DNA of 64,000 nt, taken from contig NZ_NEHO01000001.1 of assembly GCF_002113375.1 (NCBI RefSeq), positions 62,001-126,000 of the forward strand, written 5' to 3'. The DNA is from Pseudomonas sp. R37(2017) (lineage in GTDB: Bacteria; Pseudomonadota; Gammaproteobacteria; Pseudomonadales; Pseudomonadaceae). Numbering within the stretch: the first letter of the stretch is position 1; the number at the start of each line of letters is the position of its first letter. Of this stretch, positions 50,799 through 59,426 are shown piece after piece. Under the pieces are notes generated by a model. The model was not told the DNA's origin. It saw only the letters and a list, made by a program, of their open reading frames with translations, and searched no databases. The position numbers were made by a program, and so were the translations under genes.

Positions 50799-50863
50799 GC
50801 TTTCCTCATGTCATCAGTCGGTGCGCCCGTGGGCGCGCCCGGAAAAAGTCTTTCTTGAAACCC

Positions 50864-51634
50864 TTATCGCTCAGCCATCAGCACCAGTACATCGGTACTG
50901 AACGAACCATCGGCCTCAATCTCAAAATATTCGCGTACTTCGTTGCCCATGGACTGCTGCAAAGCGCGGATCGCGGCGCGCATCACTTCTGGCGTGCGCA
51001 TGCGCTCGACCCAACTGCTGTACTCCAACCGCAGGCGCTGACGGATGGTGCTGCGCGTGTGCAACCCCGCCTCGCTGACCTGGCGCAACCACTCGCCAGC
51101 GGAATAATCGCGCACATGGCTGGTGTCGCGCAGCACTTCGACACTTTGCAGGTAAGTGTCGAACAGCGGGCTGCCCGGCGACAACACATCGATGAACGCC
51201 GCGACACCACCGGGCTTCAACACCCGGCGCACTTCCCGCAACGCCACACCCAGATCGCTCCAATGATGCGCCGAATAACGGCTGAAGACGAAATCGAACT
51301 CGCCATCGGCGAACGGCAGGCGCTCGGCGGCGCCGTTGACCGTGGTGACGTTGCTCAGGCCACGATCGACAGCCGCAGCGGTTACGACATCGAGCATCTG
51401 CTGCGACAGGTCATAGGCCACCACTTCCTTGACCAGCGGCGCCACATGAAAACTCACGTGACCGGCGCCGCAACCAAGGTCCAGGACCCGGGCACCGCCC
51501 TGCCCCGCCAGCTCAGCCTGGAGCAGCGCGAATTCAGTGCCTTGAGCGTGTACGGCGCTGCTCAGATAGGCCGCGGCCTGTTCACCGAATTGCTTCTGGA
51601 CTACCTGGGTGTGCTGGGCGGTGCTGGTGGTCAT
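50864..51634 (-). CDS. Class I SAM-dependent methyltransferase (UbiE-like)
   Basis: 256 aa from ATG 51634 (MTTSTAQHTQVVQKQFGEQA). SAM-binding motif I VLDLGCGAGHVSFHVA (about 49-64), acidic strand-2 residue in VVAYDLS, motif III region EVRRVLKPGGVAAFIDV. Methyl acceptor unknown; sequence style is that of small-molecule C- or O-methyltransferases. It is inserted between leuD and leuB, a placement common in Pseudomonas. Confidence 0.9.
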   Translation of the reverse strand: MTTSTAQHTQVVQKQFGEQAAAYLSSAVHAQGTEFALLQAELAGQGGARVLDLGCGAGHVSFHVAPLVKEVVAYDLSQQMLDVVTAAAVDRGLSNVTTVNGAAERLPFADGEFDFVFSRYSAHHWSDLGVALREVRRVLKPGGVAAFIDVLSPGSPLFDTYLQSVEVLRDTSHVRDYSAGEWLRQVSEAGLHTRSTIRQRLRLEYSSWVERMRTPEVMRAAIRALQQSMGNEVREYFEIEADGSFSTDVLVLMAER

Positions 51635-51680
51635 GGGGACTTCCTTATTGGGTTTAGCCGTGTGTCGTCCGAGCTGCCGT

Positions 51681-51757
51681 CTTCGCGAGCAAGCCCGCTC
51701 CCACAGGGGTTTTGTATACGCCACAAATCCAATGTGGGAGCGGGCTTGCCCGCGAAG
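51681..51757. repeat. REPIN upstream of the methyltransferase gene
   Basis: CTTCGCGAGCAAGCCCGCTC-CCACA (51681-51705) and inverted TGTGGGAGCGGGCTTGCCCG-CGAAG (51733-51757) with one mismatch. It interrupts the leu operon between leuD and the methyltransferase gene. Confidence 0.92.
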
Positions 51758-51790
51758 AGGCCGGCCCTGACTACATCAATCTCGGATCAT

Positions 51791-52435
51791 TCAAGCGTCG
51801 CGAAACAACCACGGCTGGCTCGCGCGGTGCCTGGCTTCAAACGCCGCGATCGCATCGCCATCCTGCAAGGTCAGGCCGATATCATCCAGGCCATTGAGCA
51901 GGCAATGCTTGCGGAAGGCATCGATTTCAAAGCTCAACACCTTGCCGTCAGGACGGGTGACGGTCTGGGCTTGCAGATCGATCTGCAACTGATAACCCGG
52001 ATCGGCCTCGACCTGCTTGAACAGCTCATCGACTTCTTCATCGCTCAAGATGATCGGCAGCAAGCCGTTCTTGAAGCTGTTGTTGAAGAAGATGTCGGCA
52101 TAGCTCGGCGCGATGATGCTGCGGAAACCGTACTCTTCCAGCGCCCACGGCGCGTGCTCGCGACTGGAACCGCAACCGAAGTTCTCGCGGGCCAGCAATA
52201 CGCTGGCGCCCTGGTAACGTTCGGCGTTGAGCACGAAGTCCTTGTTCAGCGGACGCTTGGAGTTGTCCTGATAAGGCTGCCCCACATCCAGGTAGCGCCA
52301 TTCATCGAACAGGTTCGGACCGAAACCGGTGCGCTTGATCGATTTCAAGAACTGCTTGGGGATGATCTGGTCAGTGTCGACGTTGGCACGATCCAAAGGC
52401 GCGACAAGACCAGTGTGCTGGGTGAAAGCTTTCAT
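51791..52435 (-). CDS. leuD: 3-isopropylmalate dehydratase small subunit
   Basis: 214 aa swivelling domain of isopropylmalate isomerase. Begins [20 protein letters not shown] with the DQIIPKQFL motif, then [15 protein letters not shown], the substrate-binding segment. 11 nt downstream of leuC. Confidence 0.98.
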   Translation of the reverse strand: MKAFTQHTGLVAPLDRANVDTDQIIPKQFLKSIKRTGFGPNLFDEWRYLDVGQPYQDNSKRPLNKDFVLNAERYQGASVLLARENFGCGSSREHAPWALEEYGFRSIIAPSYADIFFNNSFKNGLLPIILSDEEVDELFKQVEADPGYQLQIDLQAQTVTRPDGKVLSFEIDAFRKHCLLNGLDDIGLTLQDGDAIAAFEARHRASQPWLFRDA

Positions 52436-52446
52436 GCTGCGCTCCT

Positions 52447-53865
52447 TTAAATCAATTCACGGACGTCGACGAAACGACCGTTCACAGCGGCGGCGGCGGC
52501 CATGGCCGGGCTGACGAGGTGGGTACGACCACCGGCGCCCTGACGGCCTTCGAAGTTACGGTTGGAGGTCGACGCGCAATGCTCGCCGGACTCCAAACGG
52601 TCCGGGTTCATCGCCAGACACATCGAGCAACCTGGCTCCCGCCATTCGAAACCGGCCTCGAGGAAAATCTTGTCCAGGCCTTCAGATTCGGCCTGCGCCT
52701 TCACCAGACCCGAACCCGGCACCACGATCGCCTGTTTGATGGTCGAGGCTACTTTGCGGCCCTTGGCGATCACGGCTGCGGCACGCAGGTCTTCGATCCG
52801 CGAGTTGGTGCAGGAACCGATGAACACGCGGTCAAGCTGAATGTCGGTAATCGCCTGATTGGCGGTCAACCCCATGTACTTCAAGGCACGAACGATGGAG
52901 TCGCGCTTGACCAGGTCCATTTCCTGCGCAGGATCCGGCACGTTCTGATCGACCGCCAGGACCATTTCCGGCGAGGTGCCCCAGCTGACTTGCGGCTTGA
53001 TTTGCGCGGCATCGAGCTCGACCACGGTATCAAACACGGCATCAGCGTCAGAAACCAGGTCTTTCCAGGCTTCGACAGCCAGGTCCCATTCCGCGCCTTT
53101 CGGAGCGAACGGACGGCCCTTGACGTATTCCACGGTTTTTTCGTCCGCCGCCACCAGGCCTACGCGAGCGCCGGCTTCGATGGACATGTTGCAGATGGTC
53201 ATGCGGCCTTCGACGGACAGCTCGCGAATCGCGCTGCCGGCAAACTCGATGGCGTGGCCGTTACCGCCGGCGGTACCGATCTTGCCGATCACGGCGAGCA
53301 CGATGTCCTTGGCGGTCACGCCGAACGGCAATTGGCCCTCGACGCGCACCAACATGTTTTTCATCTTTTTGGCGACCAGGCACTGGGTAGCGAGCACATG
53401 CTCGACCTCGGAGGTGCCGATACCGTGAGCCAATGCGCCGAATGCGCCATGGGTCGAGGTGTGGGAATCGCCGCAGACCACGGTCATGCCCGGCAAGGTG
53501 GCGCCCTGCTCCGGGCCGATGACGTGGACGATGCCCTGGCGAACGTCGTTCATCTTGAATTCGACGATGCCGTATTCGTCACAGTTGTCATCGAGGGTTT
53601 GCACTTGCAGACGCGAAACCTGGTCGACGATGGCATCGATGCCACCCTTGCGTTCCGGCGTGGTCGGTACGTTGTGGTCCGGGGTCGCGATGTTGGCATC
53701 GATACGCCATGGCTTGCGCCCGGCCAGACGCAGGCCTTCGAAGGCTTGCGGCGAGGTCACTTCGTGAATGATGTGACGATCGATGTAGATCAGCGCAGAG
53801 CCATCGTCGCGCTGCTTGACCAAATGCGAATCCCAGAGCTTGTCGTAGAGCGTTTTGCCGGCCAT
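52447..53865 (-). CDS. leuC: 3-isopropylmalate dehydratase large subunit
   Basis: 472 aa aconitase-family enzyme carrying the [4Fe-4S] cluster. Ligand cysteines: one in [13 protein letters not shown] and two in [33 protein letters not shown] is the conserved substrate region. First gene of the leuCD-methyltransferase-leuB group; divergent from a LysR gene. Confidence 0.98.
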   Translation of the reverse strand: MAGKTLYDKLWDSHLVKQRDDGSALIYIDRHIIHEVTSPQAFEGLRLAGRKPWRIDANIATPDHNVPTTPERKGGIDAIVDQVSRLQVQTLDDNCDEYGIVEFKMNDVRQGIVHVIGPEQGATLPGMTVVCGDSHTSTHGAFGALAHGIGTSEVEHVLATQCLVAKKMKNMLVRVEGQLPFGVTAKDIVLAVIGKIGTAGGNGHAIEFAGSAIRELSVEGRMTICNMSIEAGARVGLVAADEKTVEYVKGRPFAPKGAEWDLAVEAWKDLVSDADAVFDTVVELDAAQIKPQVSWGTSPEMVLAVDQNVPDPAQEMDLVKRDSIVRALKYMGLTANQAITDIQLDRVFIGSCTNSRIEDLRAAAVIAKGRKVASTIKQAIVVPGSGLVKAQAESEGLDKIFLEAGFEWREPGCSMCLAMNPDRLESGEHCASTSNRNFEGRQGAGGRTHLVSPAMAAAAAVNGRFVDVRELI

Positions 53866-53970
53866 CAGACGGTTTCCTCATCAGCTTGTTTCTATGCCCT
53901 GGGTCTTGAGTGACTCAATAACCCTTTGGCTTGTGAGGCTGATCCTATGGGGTTACATTAAATAACTCAA

Positions 53971-53994
53971 ATTCATATTTTTTATGCTTTGAAT
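53971..53994. promoter_or_regulatory. LysR-type inverted repeat between leuC and the LysR gene
   Basis: ATTCA-N14-TGAAT in an AT-rich divergent promoter region, 20 nt upstream of the LysR start. It is compatible with the T-N11-A style sites of LysR regulators. The inferred targets are the regulator itself and leuC. Confidence 0.5.
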
Positions 53995-54013
53995 AACTAA
54001 CTGGAATGCAACC

Positions 54014-54904
54014 ATGGACCTGGCCAACCTCAATGCATTTATTGCCATCGCCGAGACCGGAAGCTTCTCCGGCGCCGGGGAACGGCTGCACCTGACCCAG
54101 CCAGCCATCAGCAAGCGCATCGCCGGGCTGGAGCAGCAATTGAAGGTGCGACTGTTCGATCGCCTGGGTCGTGAAGTGGGCCTGACCGAGGCCGGGCGCG
54201 CCCTGCTGCCGCGGGCCTACCAGATTCTGAATGTCCTCGATGATACGCGCCGCGCCCTGACCAACCTCACCGGCGAAGTGACCGGCCGTCTGACCCTGGC
54301 CACCAGTCACCACATCGGCCTGCATCGTTTGCCCCCCTTGTTGAGGGAATTCACCCGACGCTACCCACAAGTGGCGCTGGATATTCAGTTCCTCGATTCG
54401 GAAGTGGCCTACGAGGAAATTCTCCATGGCCGCGCCGAACTGGCGGTCATCACCCTGGCGCCGGAGCCCCATGCGCTGGTCAAGGCCACCCCGGTGTGGG
54501 ACGACCCGCTGGATTTCGTGGTCGCCCCGGAGCACTCACTGCTCAACAACGGCAAGGTCAGCCTGGCGGACATTGCCCGACACCCGGCGGTATTCCCCGG
54601 CGGCAATACCTTTACCCACCATATTGTGCAGCGGCTGTTCGAGGCCCAGGGCCTCACCCCCAACATCGCCATGAGCACCAACTACCTGGAAACCATCAAG
54701 ATGATGGTCTCGATCGGCCTGGCCTGGAGTGTTTTGCCGCGCACCATGCTCGACGATCAGGTGGCGCGCATACCTTTGCCGGGCATACAGCTCACTCGCC
54801 AGCTAGGCTATATCCTGCACACGGAAAGGACGCTGTCGAATGCTGCCCGGGCCTTCATGGCCCTGCTGGACGCTCAACTCGATTCGCCAGGGACTCAAGG
54901 CTGA
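54014..54904 (+). CDS. LysR-family transcriptional regulator
   Basis: 296 aa. N-terminal winged HTH (LNAFIAIAETGSFSGAGERL, then LTQPAISKRIAGLE, about residues 5-40) and a C-terminal periplasmic-binding-like effector domain. Divergent from leuC with a shared 148-bp promoter region, so control of the leu operon is plausible; this is inference from position only. Confidence 0.93.
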   Translation: MDLANLNAFIAIAETGSFSGAGERLHLTQPAISKRIAGLEQQLKVRLFDRLGREVGLTEAGRALLPRAYQILNVLDDTRRALTNLTGEVTGRLTLATSHHIGLHRLPPLLREFTRRYPQVALDIQFLDSEVAYEEILHGRAELAVITLAPEPHALVKATPVWDDPLDFVVAPEHSLLNNGKVSLADIARHPAVFPGGNTFTHHIVQRLFEAQGLTPNIAMSTNYLETIKMMVSIGLAWSVLPRTMLDDQVARIPLPGIQLTRQLGYILHTERTLSNAARAFMALLDAQLDSPGTQG

Positions 54905-54969
54905 CTTGTGCTACTCCTATAGAGCCGCGAACTCCTGTGCAAAACGCCCATTCAGCCTAAGGCTTGCCA

Positions 54970-57900
54970 ATGCCCAAATCTGTTGATCGTATTCCACCCA
55001 TGCCGCGCATACAGGCACTTGACCCGCAACACTCCGAACAGAGCTGGGAGAGTGCCTCGCAATTGTTGGCCGCGCTCAACGGCGCGCGCCTGGGTGCCTG
55101 GTATTGGGACATCGAGCGCGGGCAGATCAGCTGGTCGCGGGGTACGCAGGCGCTGTTCGGCTTCGACCCCCACAAACCGTTGCCAGCGGACCTGGAATAC
55201 ATCGACCTGTTGCCTCCGGAAGATCGCGCGAAAACCATTCGCGCGTTCCACGCGGTCATCGCTGGCGCGCCGCTGGAACAAATGATGCACCACCGCATTC
55301 GCTGGCCCGATGGCAGCCTGCACTGGCTGGAGATCAGCGGCAGCCTGTTGCCGGACAAGCACGGCAGGCCACGGATGATCGGTGTGATCCGTGAAATTAC
55401 CCACCAGCGCCAGCGTGAACAAGCACTGAGCAGTTCCGAAAAACGCTTCGCCACCCTGTTTCACCTGTGCCCGAACATGGTCCTGCTGACCCGCCAGGAA
55501 GACGGCCTGATCTCCGAAGCCAACCAGTATTTCGAAAGCCTGTTCGGCTGGCCGGTGCAAAACGCCATTGGTCGCACCACCCTGGAACTGGGGCTGTGGG
55601 TGCACCCCGAACAACGGGCCGAACTGATCAAGGCCACCAAAGCCAAAGGCGACCTGGTCAGCATGGAAGTGCAATTTCGTGCCAGCAACGGCCAGATCCA
55701 CGATGGCATCCTCAGTGCGCAAAAGGTCGAGCTCGAAGGCCAGCCCTATCTGCTGAGTACCTTCCTTGACACCACCGAACGCAAAATCGCCGAACAGGCC
55801 CTCAAGGACAGCCAGGAACGCCTCGACCTGGCCCTGGACTCGGCGCAACTCGGCACCTGGGACTGGCACATTCCCAGCGGCATGCTCTACGGATCGGCAC
55901 GGGCCGCCCAACTGCACGGCCTGGACGCCAAACCCTTTCACGAATCCTTCGACGAATTCTTCGAAGGCGTGCCCGACGAAGAACGCGACACCATGCGCGA
56001 CGCGTACCGCAGCCTGCGTGAAGGCCCGGCCGGCAACTACCAATTGACCTATCGCGTGCAATTGCCCGACGGCAGTTCGCGCTACCTGGAAAGCCGTGCC
56101 CGTCTCTACCGCGATGACAACGGTGTGCCGGTGCGCATGGCCGGCACCTTGCTGGACATCACCGACCAGGTGGAGCGCGAACAACGATTGGTTGCCTCCG
56201 AAGAAAAATTCGCCACGCTGTTTCAGGTCAGTCCCGATCCGATCTGCGTCACCCGCCAGGACTCTGGCCAGTTCATTGAAATCAACTCCAGCTTCACCCA
56301 GATCTTCGGCTGGAGTACCGCCGATGTGATTGGCCGCAGCGCCGACGAAATCGGCCTGTGGGACGCCTCGGCGAAAAGCCTGCGACGGATCGAACAAGTG
56401 ATCCGCGAACAAGGCCTGAACAACGTGGCCATTCTCGTCCGCCACAAGGACGGACAGGTTCTGACCTGCGTGATTTCCAGCCGCCAGATCAGCGTCGGCG
56501 ACCAGTCCTGCATCGTCACCACGCTGCGCGACATCACCCAGCAACAGCGCTCGGAAGCGGCGCTCAAGGCCAGTGAAGAGAAATTCGCCAAGGCCTTCCA
56601 CTCCAGCCCCGACGCCATCACCATCACCGAGCGCGACACCGGACGCTATCTGGAGGTCAACGATGGTTTCTGCCGTCTGACCGGTTACCGCGCAGAGGAA
56701 GTGGTAGGCCGCACGGTGTACCAGGTCGGGATCTGGGCCGAAGAAAAACAACGCTCGGCGCTGCTGGCGGAATTGCAGATCAAGGGGCGGGTTCATCACC
56801 TGGAAATGCTCGGGCGCAACAAGCGCGGCGAACTGCTCACCGTCGAAGTGTCGGTGGAGCCGATCACCCTCAACGAAACCGCCTGCCTGCTGCTGACCGC
56901 GCGAGATGTCAGCCTGCTGAAAAACGCCGAAGCGCAGATTCGCCACCTGGCCTACCACGACCCACTGACCAATCTGCCCAACCGCGCCCTGCTGATGGAT
57001 CGCCTGAGCCAGCAAATCGCCCTGCTCAAGCGGCATAACCTGCGCGGCGCACTGATGTTCCTCGACCTCGACCATTTCAAGCACATCAACGACTCCCTCG
57101 GGCACCCGGTGGGCGATACCGTGCTGAAAATCATCACAGCGCGCCTGGAGGCCAGCGTACGCATGGAGGACACCGTCGCGCGCCTGGGCGGTGACGAATT
57201 CGTGGTGCTGCTCAGCGGCCTCGAAGGTTCGCGCAGCGAGGTCAGCGATCAGGTTCGCGAATTGGCCGACACCATCCGCGAACTGCTGTCCGAACCGATG
57301 TTCCTCGACGGCCAGCGCCTGCAGGTGACGCCAAGTATCGGTATCGCACTGATTCCCGATCACGGCTCGACCCCGACCGACCTGCTCAAGCGCGCCGACA
57401 TCGCGCTCTATCGCGCCAAGGACTCGGGCCGCAATACCGCACAGATGTACCAAAAGACCATGCAGAAGGCCGCGAGCGAACGCCTGCGCATGGAAACCGA
57501 CTTGCGCCTTGCGCTTTCCCGGGGTGAATTTCGCGTGCATTACCAACCTCAGGTCGACGCCCGGGGTGACCGCATCGTCGGTGCCGAAGCCCTGGTGCGA
57601 TGGAATCACCCAGACCTCGGTGCGCAGTCACCCGCCGAGTTCATCAAGGTACTGGAAGACAGCGGACTGATTCTGGAAGTCGGCACCTGGATCCTCGACG
57701 AAGCCTGCCAGGCCTTCAGGCAATTGATCGACGACGGCCTGGTCAATCCATACAAATTCAGCCTGTGCGTGAACATCAGCCCGCGCCAGTTCCGCCAGAA
57801 CGATTTCGTCGAACGGGTCGAAAACAGCCTCGCCACCCACGGGCTGCCCTGCACGTTGCTGAAACTGGAAATCACCGAAGGCATCGTGATCCATAACCTG

Positions 57901-58248
57901 GAAGACACCATCAACAAAATGCGCCGCCTGAAAAAACTCGGCGTGAGCTTCGCCATGGACGACTTCGGCACCGGCTATTCCTCCCTGACCCACCTCAAGC
58001 GTTTGCCGGTCGACACCCTGAAAATCGACCAGTCATTCATCCGCGACGCCACCAGCGACCCGAACGACGCCGAAATCATCCGCGCCATCGTCGCCATGGC
58101 CCACAGCCTGGACTTGAAGGTGATTGCCGAAGGGGTGGAAACAGCAGAGCAACTGGAGTTCTTGCAGGGCTTGGACTGCCACTTCTACCAGGGGTATTTG
58201 CACAGTCAGCCGTTGCCGGTTGAGGCGTTTCAGTTATTGCTCAAATAG
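54970..58248 (+). CDS. Five-PAS GGDEF-EAL cyclic-di-GMP protein
   Basis: 1092 aa from ATG 54970 (AAGG 8 nt upstream; a TTG two codons earlier is weaker). No membrane span. Five successive PAS domains at roughly 27-150, 150-275, 275-405, 405-530 and 530-655, each ending in a D-I/V-T/S motif. The GGDEF domain (about 660-820) has an intact RLGGDEFVVLL with an RMED inhibitory I-site five residues before it. The EAL domain (about 835-1090) has AEALVRW and the later DDFGTGYSS. Both catalytic domains look active, so net output cannot be predicted. Confidence 0.95.
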   Translation: MPKSVDRIPPMPRIQALDPQHSEQSWESASQLLAALNGARLGAWYWDIERGQISWSRGTQALFGFDPHKPLPADLEYIDLLPPEDRAKTIRAFHAVIAGAPLEQMMHHRIRWPDGSLHWLEISGSLLPDKHGRPRMIGVIREITHQRQREQALSSSEKRFATLFHLCPNMVLLTRQEDGLISEANQYFESLFGWPVQNAIGRTTLELGLWVHPEQRAELIKATKAKGDLVSMEVQFRASNGQIHDGILSAQKVELEGQPYLLSTFLDTTERKIAEQALKDSQERLDLALDSAQLGTWDWHIPSGMLYGSARAAQLHGLDAKPFHESFDEFFEGVPDEERDTMRDAYRSLREGPAGNYQLTYRVQLPDGSSRYLESRARLYRDDNGVPVRMAGTLLDITDQVEREQRLVASEEKFATLFQVSPDPICVTRQDSGQFIEINSSFTQIFGWSTADVIGRSADEIGLWDASAKSLRRIEQVIREQGLNNVAILVRHKDGQVLTCVISSRQISVGDQSCIVTTLRDITQQQRSEAALKASEEKFAKAFHSSPDAITITERDTGRYLEVNDGFCRLTGYRAEEVVGRTVYQVGIWAEEKQRSALLAELQIKGRVHHLEMLGRNKRGELLTVEVSVEPITLNETACLLLTARDVSLLKNAEAQIRHLAYHDPLTNLPNRALLMDRLSQQIALLKRHNLRGALMFLDLDHFKHINDSLGHPVGDTVLKIITARLEASVRMEDTVARLGGDEFVVLLSGLEGSRSEVSDQVRELADTIRELLSEPMFLDGQRLQVTPSIGIALIPDHGSTPTDLLKRADIALYRAKDSGRNTAQMYQKTMQKAASERLRMETDLRLALSRGEFRVHYQPQVDARGDRIVGAEALVRWNHPDLGAQSPAEFIKVLEDSGLILEVGTWILDEACQAFRQLIDDGLVNPYKFSLCVNISPRQFRQNDFVERVENSLATHGLPCTLLKLEITEGIVIHNLEDTINKMRRLKKLGVSFAMDDFGTGYSSLTHLKRLPVDTLKIDQSFIRDATSDPNDAEIIRAIVAMAHSLDLKVIAEGVETAEQLEFLQGLDCHFYQGYLHSQPLPVEAFQLLLK

Positions 58249-58397
58249 CCGGTGGGGGGGATCATTTTCACTCGCCAATCATCAGGTGACTTGATGACAG
58301 AGCAAACCTACACCGGATAAAGAAACGTCTGATTTATCTCCCTTATCGCCTCACCTAGCGTGCTCGTCCCTGCAGATCACACAAGGACAGATCAGGC

Positions 58398-58664
58398 ATG
58401 AGGCGCCATCACATCACCGTCGGAGCCAACACCACTGCTGGCGGCACCGTGCGTACGGGCTGGGACTGCAGCACGACCAATGGCCAGGCCATGACCCGCG
58501 AAGGCGATGAGGTCGATTGCCCGAAATGCGCCAGCACCTGGACGATTGTCTGCGACGGCCCGCGTCTGATGGGTCTGTTGGAGGAGCGTAACTCCGCTCT
58601 GGACGGTGACCTGTGCAAGTGCGACTGGCCACGCCATGGACGAACCCTTGATCTTGCGCCATGA
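58398..58664 (+). CDS. PAAR-type spike-tip protein
   Basis: 88 aa from ATG 58398 (MRRHHITVGANTTAGGTVRT). The pattern HITVGA-TTAGGTV, ING/TNGQA, EGDEVDCPKC, IVCDGPR, LDGDLCKC matches the short DUF4150/PAAR class that caps type VI secretion VgrG spikes. The tail after CKC (DWPRHGRTLDLAP) diverges from the usual P-x-LVA ending. No VgrG or effector gene is adjacent in the window. It is an orphan preceding the lipid-type operon. Confidence 0.75.
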   Translation: MRRHHITVGANTTAGGTVRTGWDCSTTNGQAMTREGDEVDCPKCASTWTIVCDGPRLMGLLEERNSALDGDLCKCDWPRHGRTLDLAP

Positions 58665-58792
58665 CGACAGACGCACGTGCAATGACCCTGCCGCACTGTT
58701 CGAGCGGCTGCCCAGCCTCACTCCTGTCTCGCAAGATGCCATCTACACTCAATCACCGTTCCCTCACTGCCACTGGCCGAGACCCCATCAAC

Positions 58793-59416
58793 GTGCCCAG
58801 CATCTACCAGATCAAACCTGCCTTCCAAAACCTCCTGCGCCCTCTGGTCCGACGCTTGTTCGACAACGGCACCACCGCCAACCAGATCACAGTGCTGGCG
58901 GGCATTGGCTCGGTGCTGGCGGGCGCGGTGATCGCCGGGTTCGTGCATCACCCCTGGGTGTTTGTACTGGTTCCCGTCTGGATGATCGTGCGCATGGCGC
59001 TCAACGCCATCGACGGCATGCTGGCGAGGGAATTCGGCCAACAGTCGCGCCTGGGAGCCTACCTCAATGAGCTTTGGGATATCGCCGCCGACTGTGCGCT
59101 GATCCTGCCTTTCGCCCTGGTACCGGATGTCAGCCTGGGGCTGGTACTGCTGGTGACACTGCTTGCTTTATTCAGCGAGTACAGCGGCGTGCTGGGGCCG
59201 ATGATCGGCGCTTCGCGGCGCTACGACGGGCCCATGGGCAAGAGTGACCGGGCTTTCGTGCTGGGGGTCGTGGCCGCCGGCATCGCCATGGGCTGGATCA
59301 ACGCTTTCTGGATCAATGGGGTGTTCGCGATCATCGCAGTGCTGTTGCTCTGCACCCTGGTAAACCGGGTCCGCCAGGGCCTCAAGGAAGTACAACAAGA
59401 CGGCTCTTCAGCCTAA
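58793..59416 (+). CDS. ynbA: CDP-alcohol phosphatidyltransferase, YnbA-like
   Basis: 207 aa from GTG 58793 (MPSIYQIKPAFQNLLRPLVR), matching the YnbA N-terminus; the frame is open further upstream but without family resemblance. Six membrane segments. The CDP-alcohol signature is present in altered form: NAIDGMLARxxxxxxxxGAYLNELWD, with Asn where canonical enzymes have the first and third Asp. Transfers a phosphatidyl group from CDP-diacylglycerol to an unknown alcohol. First gene of the cluster. Confidence 0.88.
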   Translation: MPSIYQIKPAFQNLLRPLVRRLFDNGTTANQITVLAGIGSVLAGAVIAGFVHHPWVFVLVPVWMIVRMALNAIDGMLAREFGQQSRLGAYLNELWDIAADCALILPFALVPDVSLGLVLLVTLLALFSEYSGVLGPMIGASRRYDGPMGKSDRAFVLGVVAAGIAMGWINAFWINGVFAIIAVLLLCTLVNRVRQGLKEVQQDGSSA

Positions 59417-59426
59417 GGAATTGGCA

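Noticed and set aside
54952..57609. 885-codon frame opposite the GGDEF-EAL gene
   Set aside because: Antisense shadow; the plus strand has PAS, GGDEF and EAL motifs throughout.
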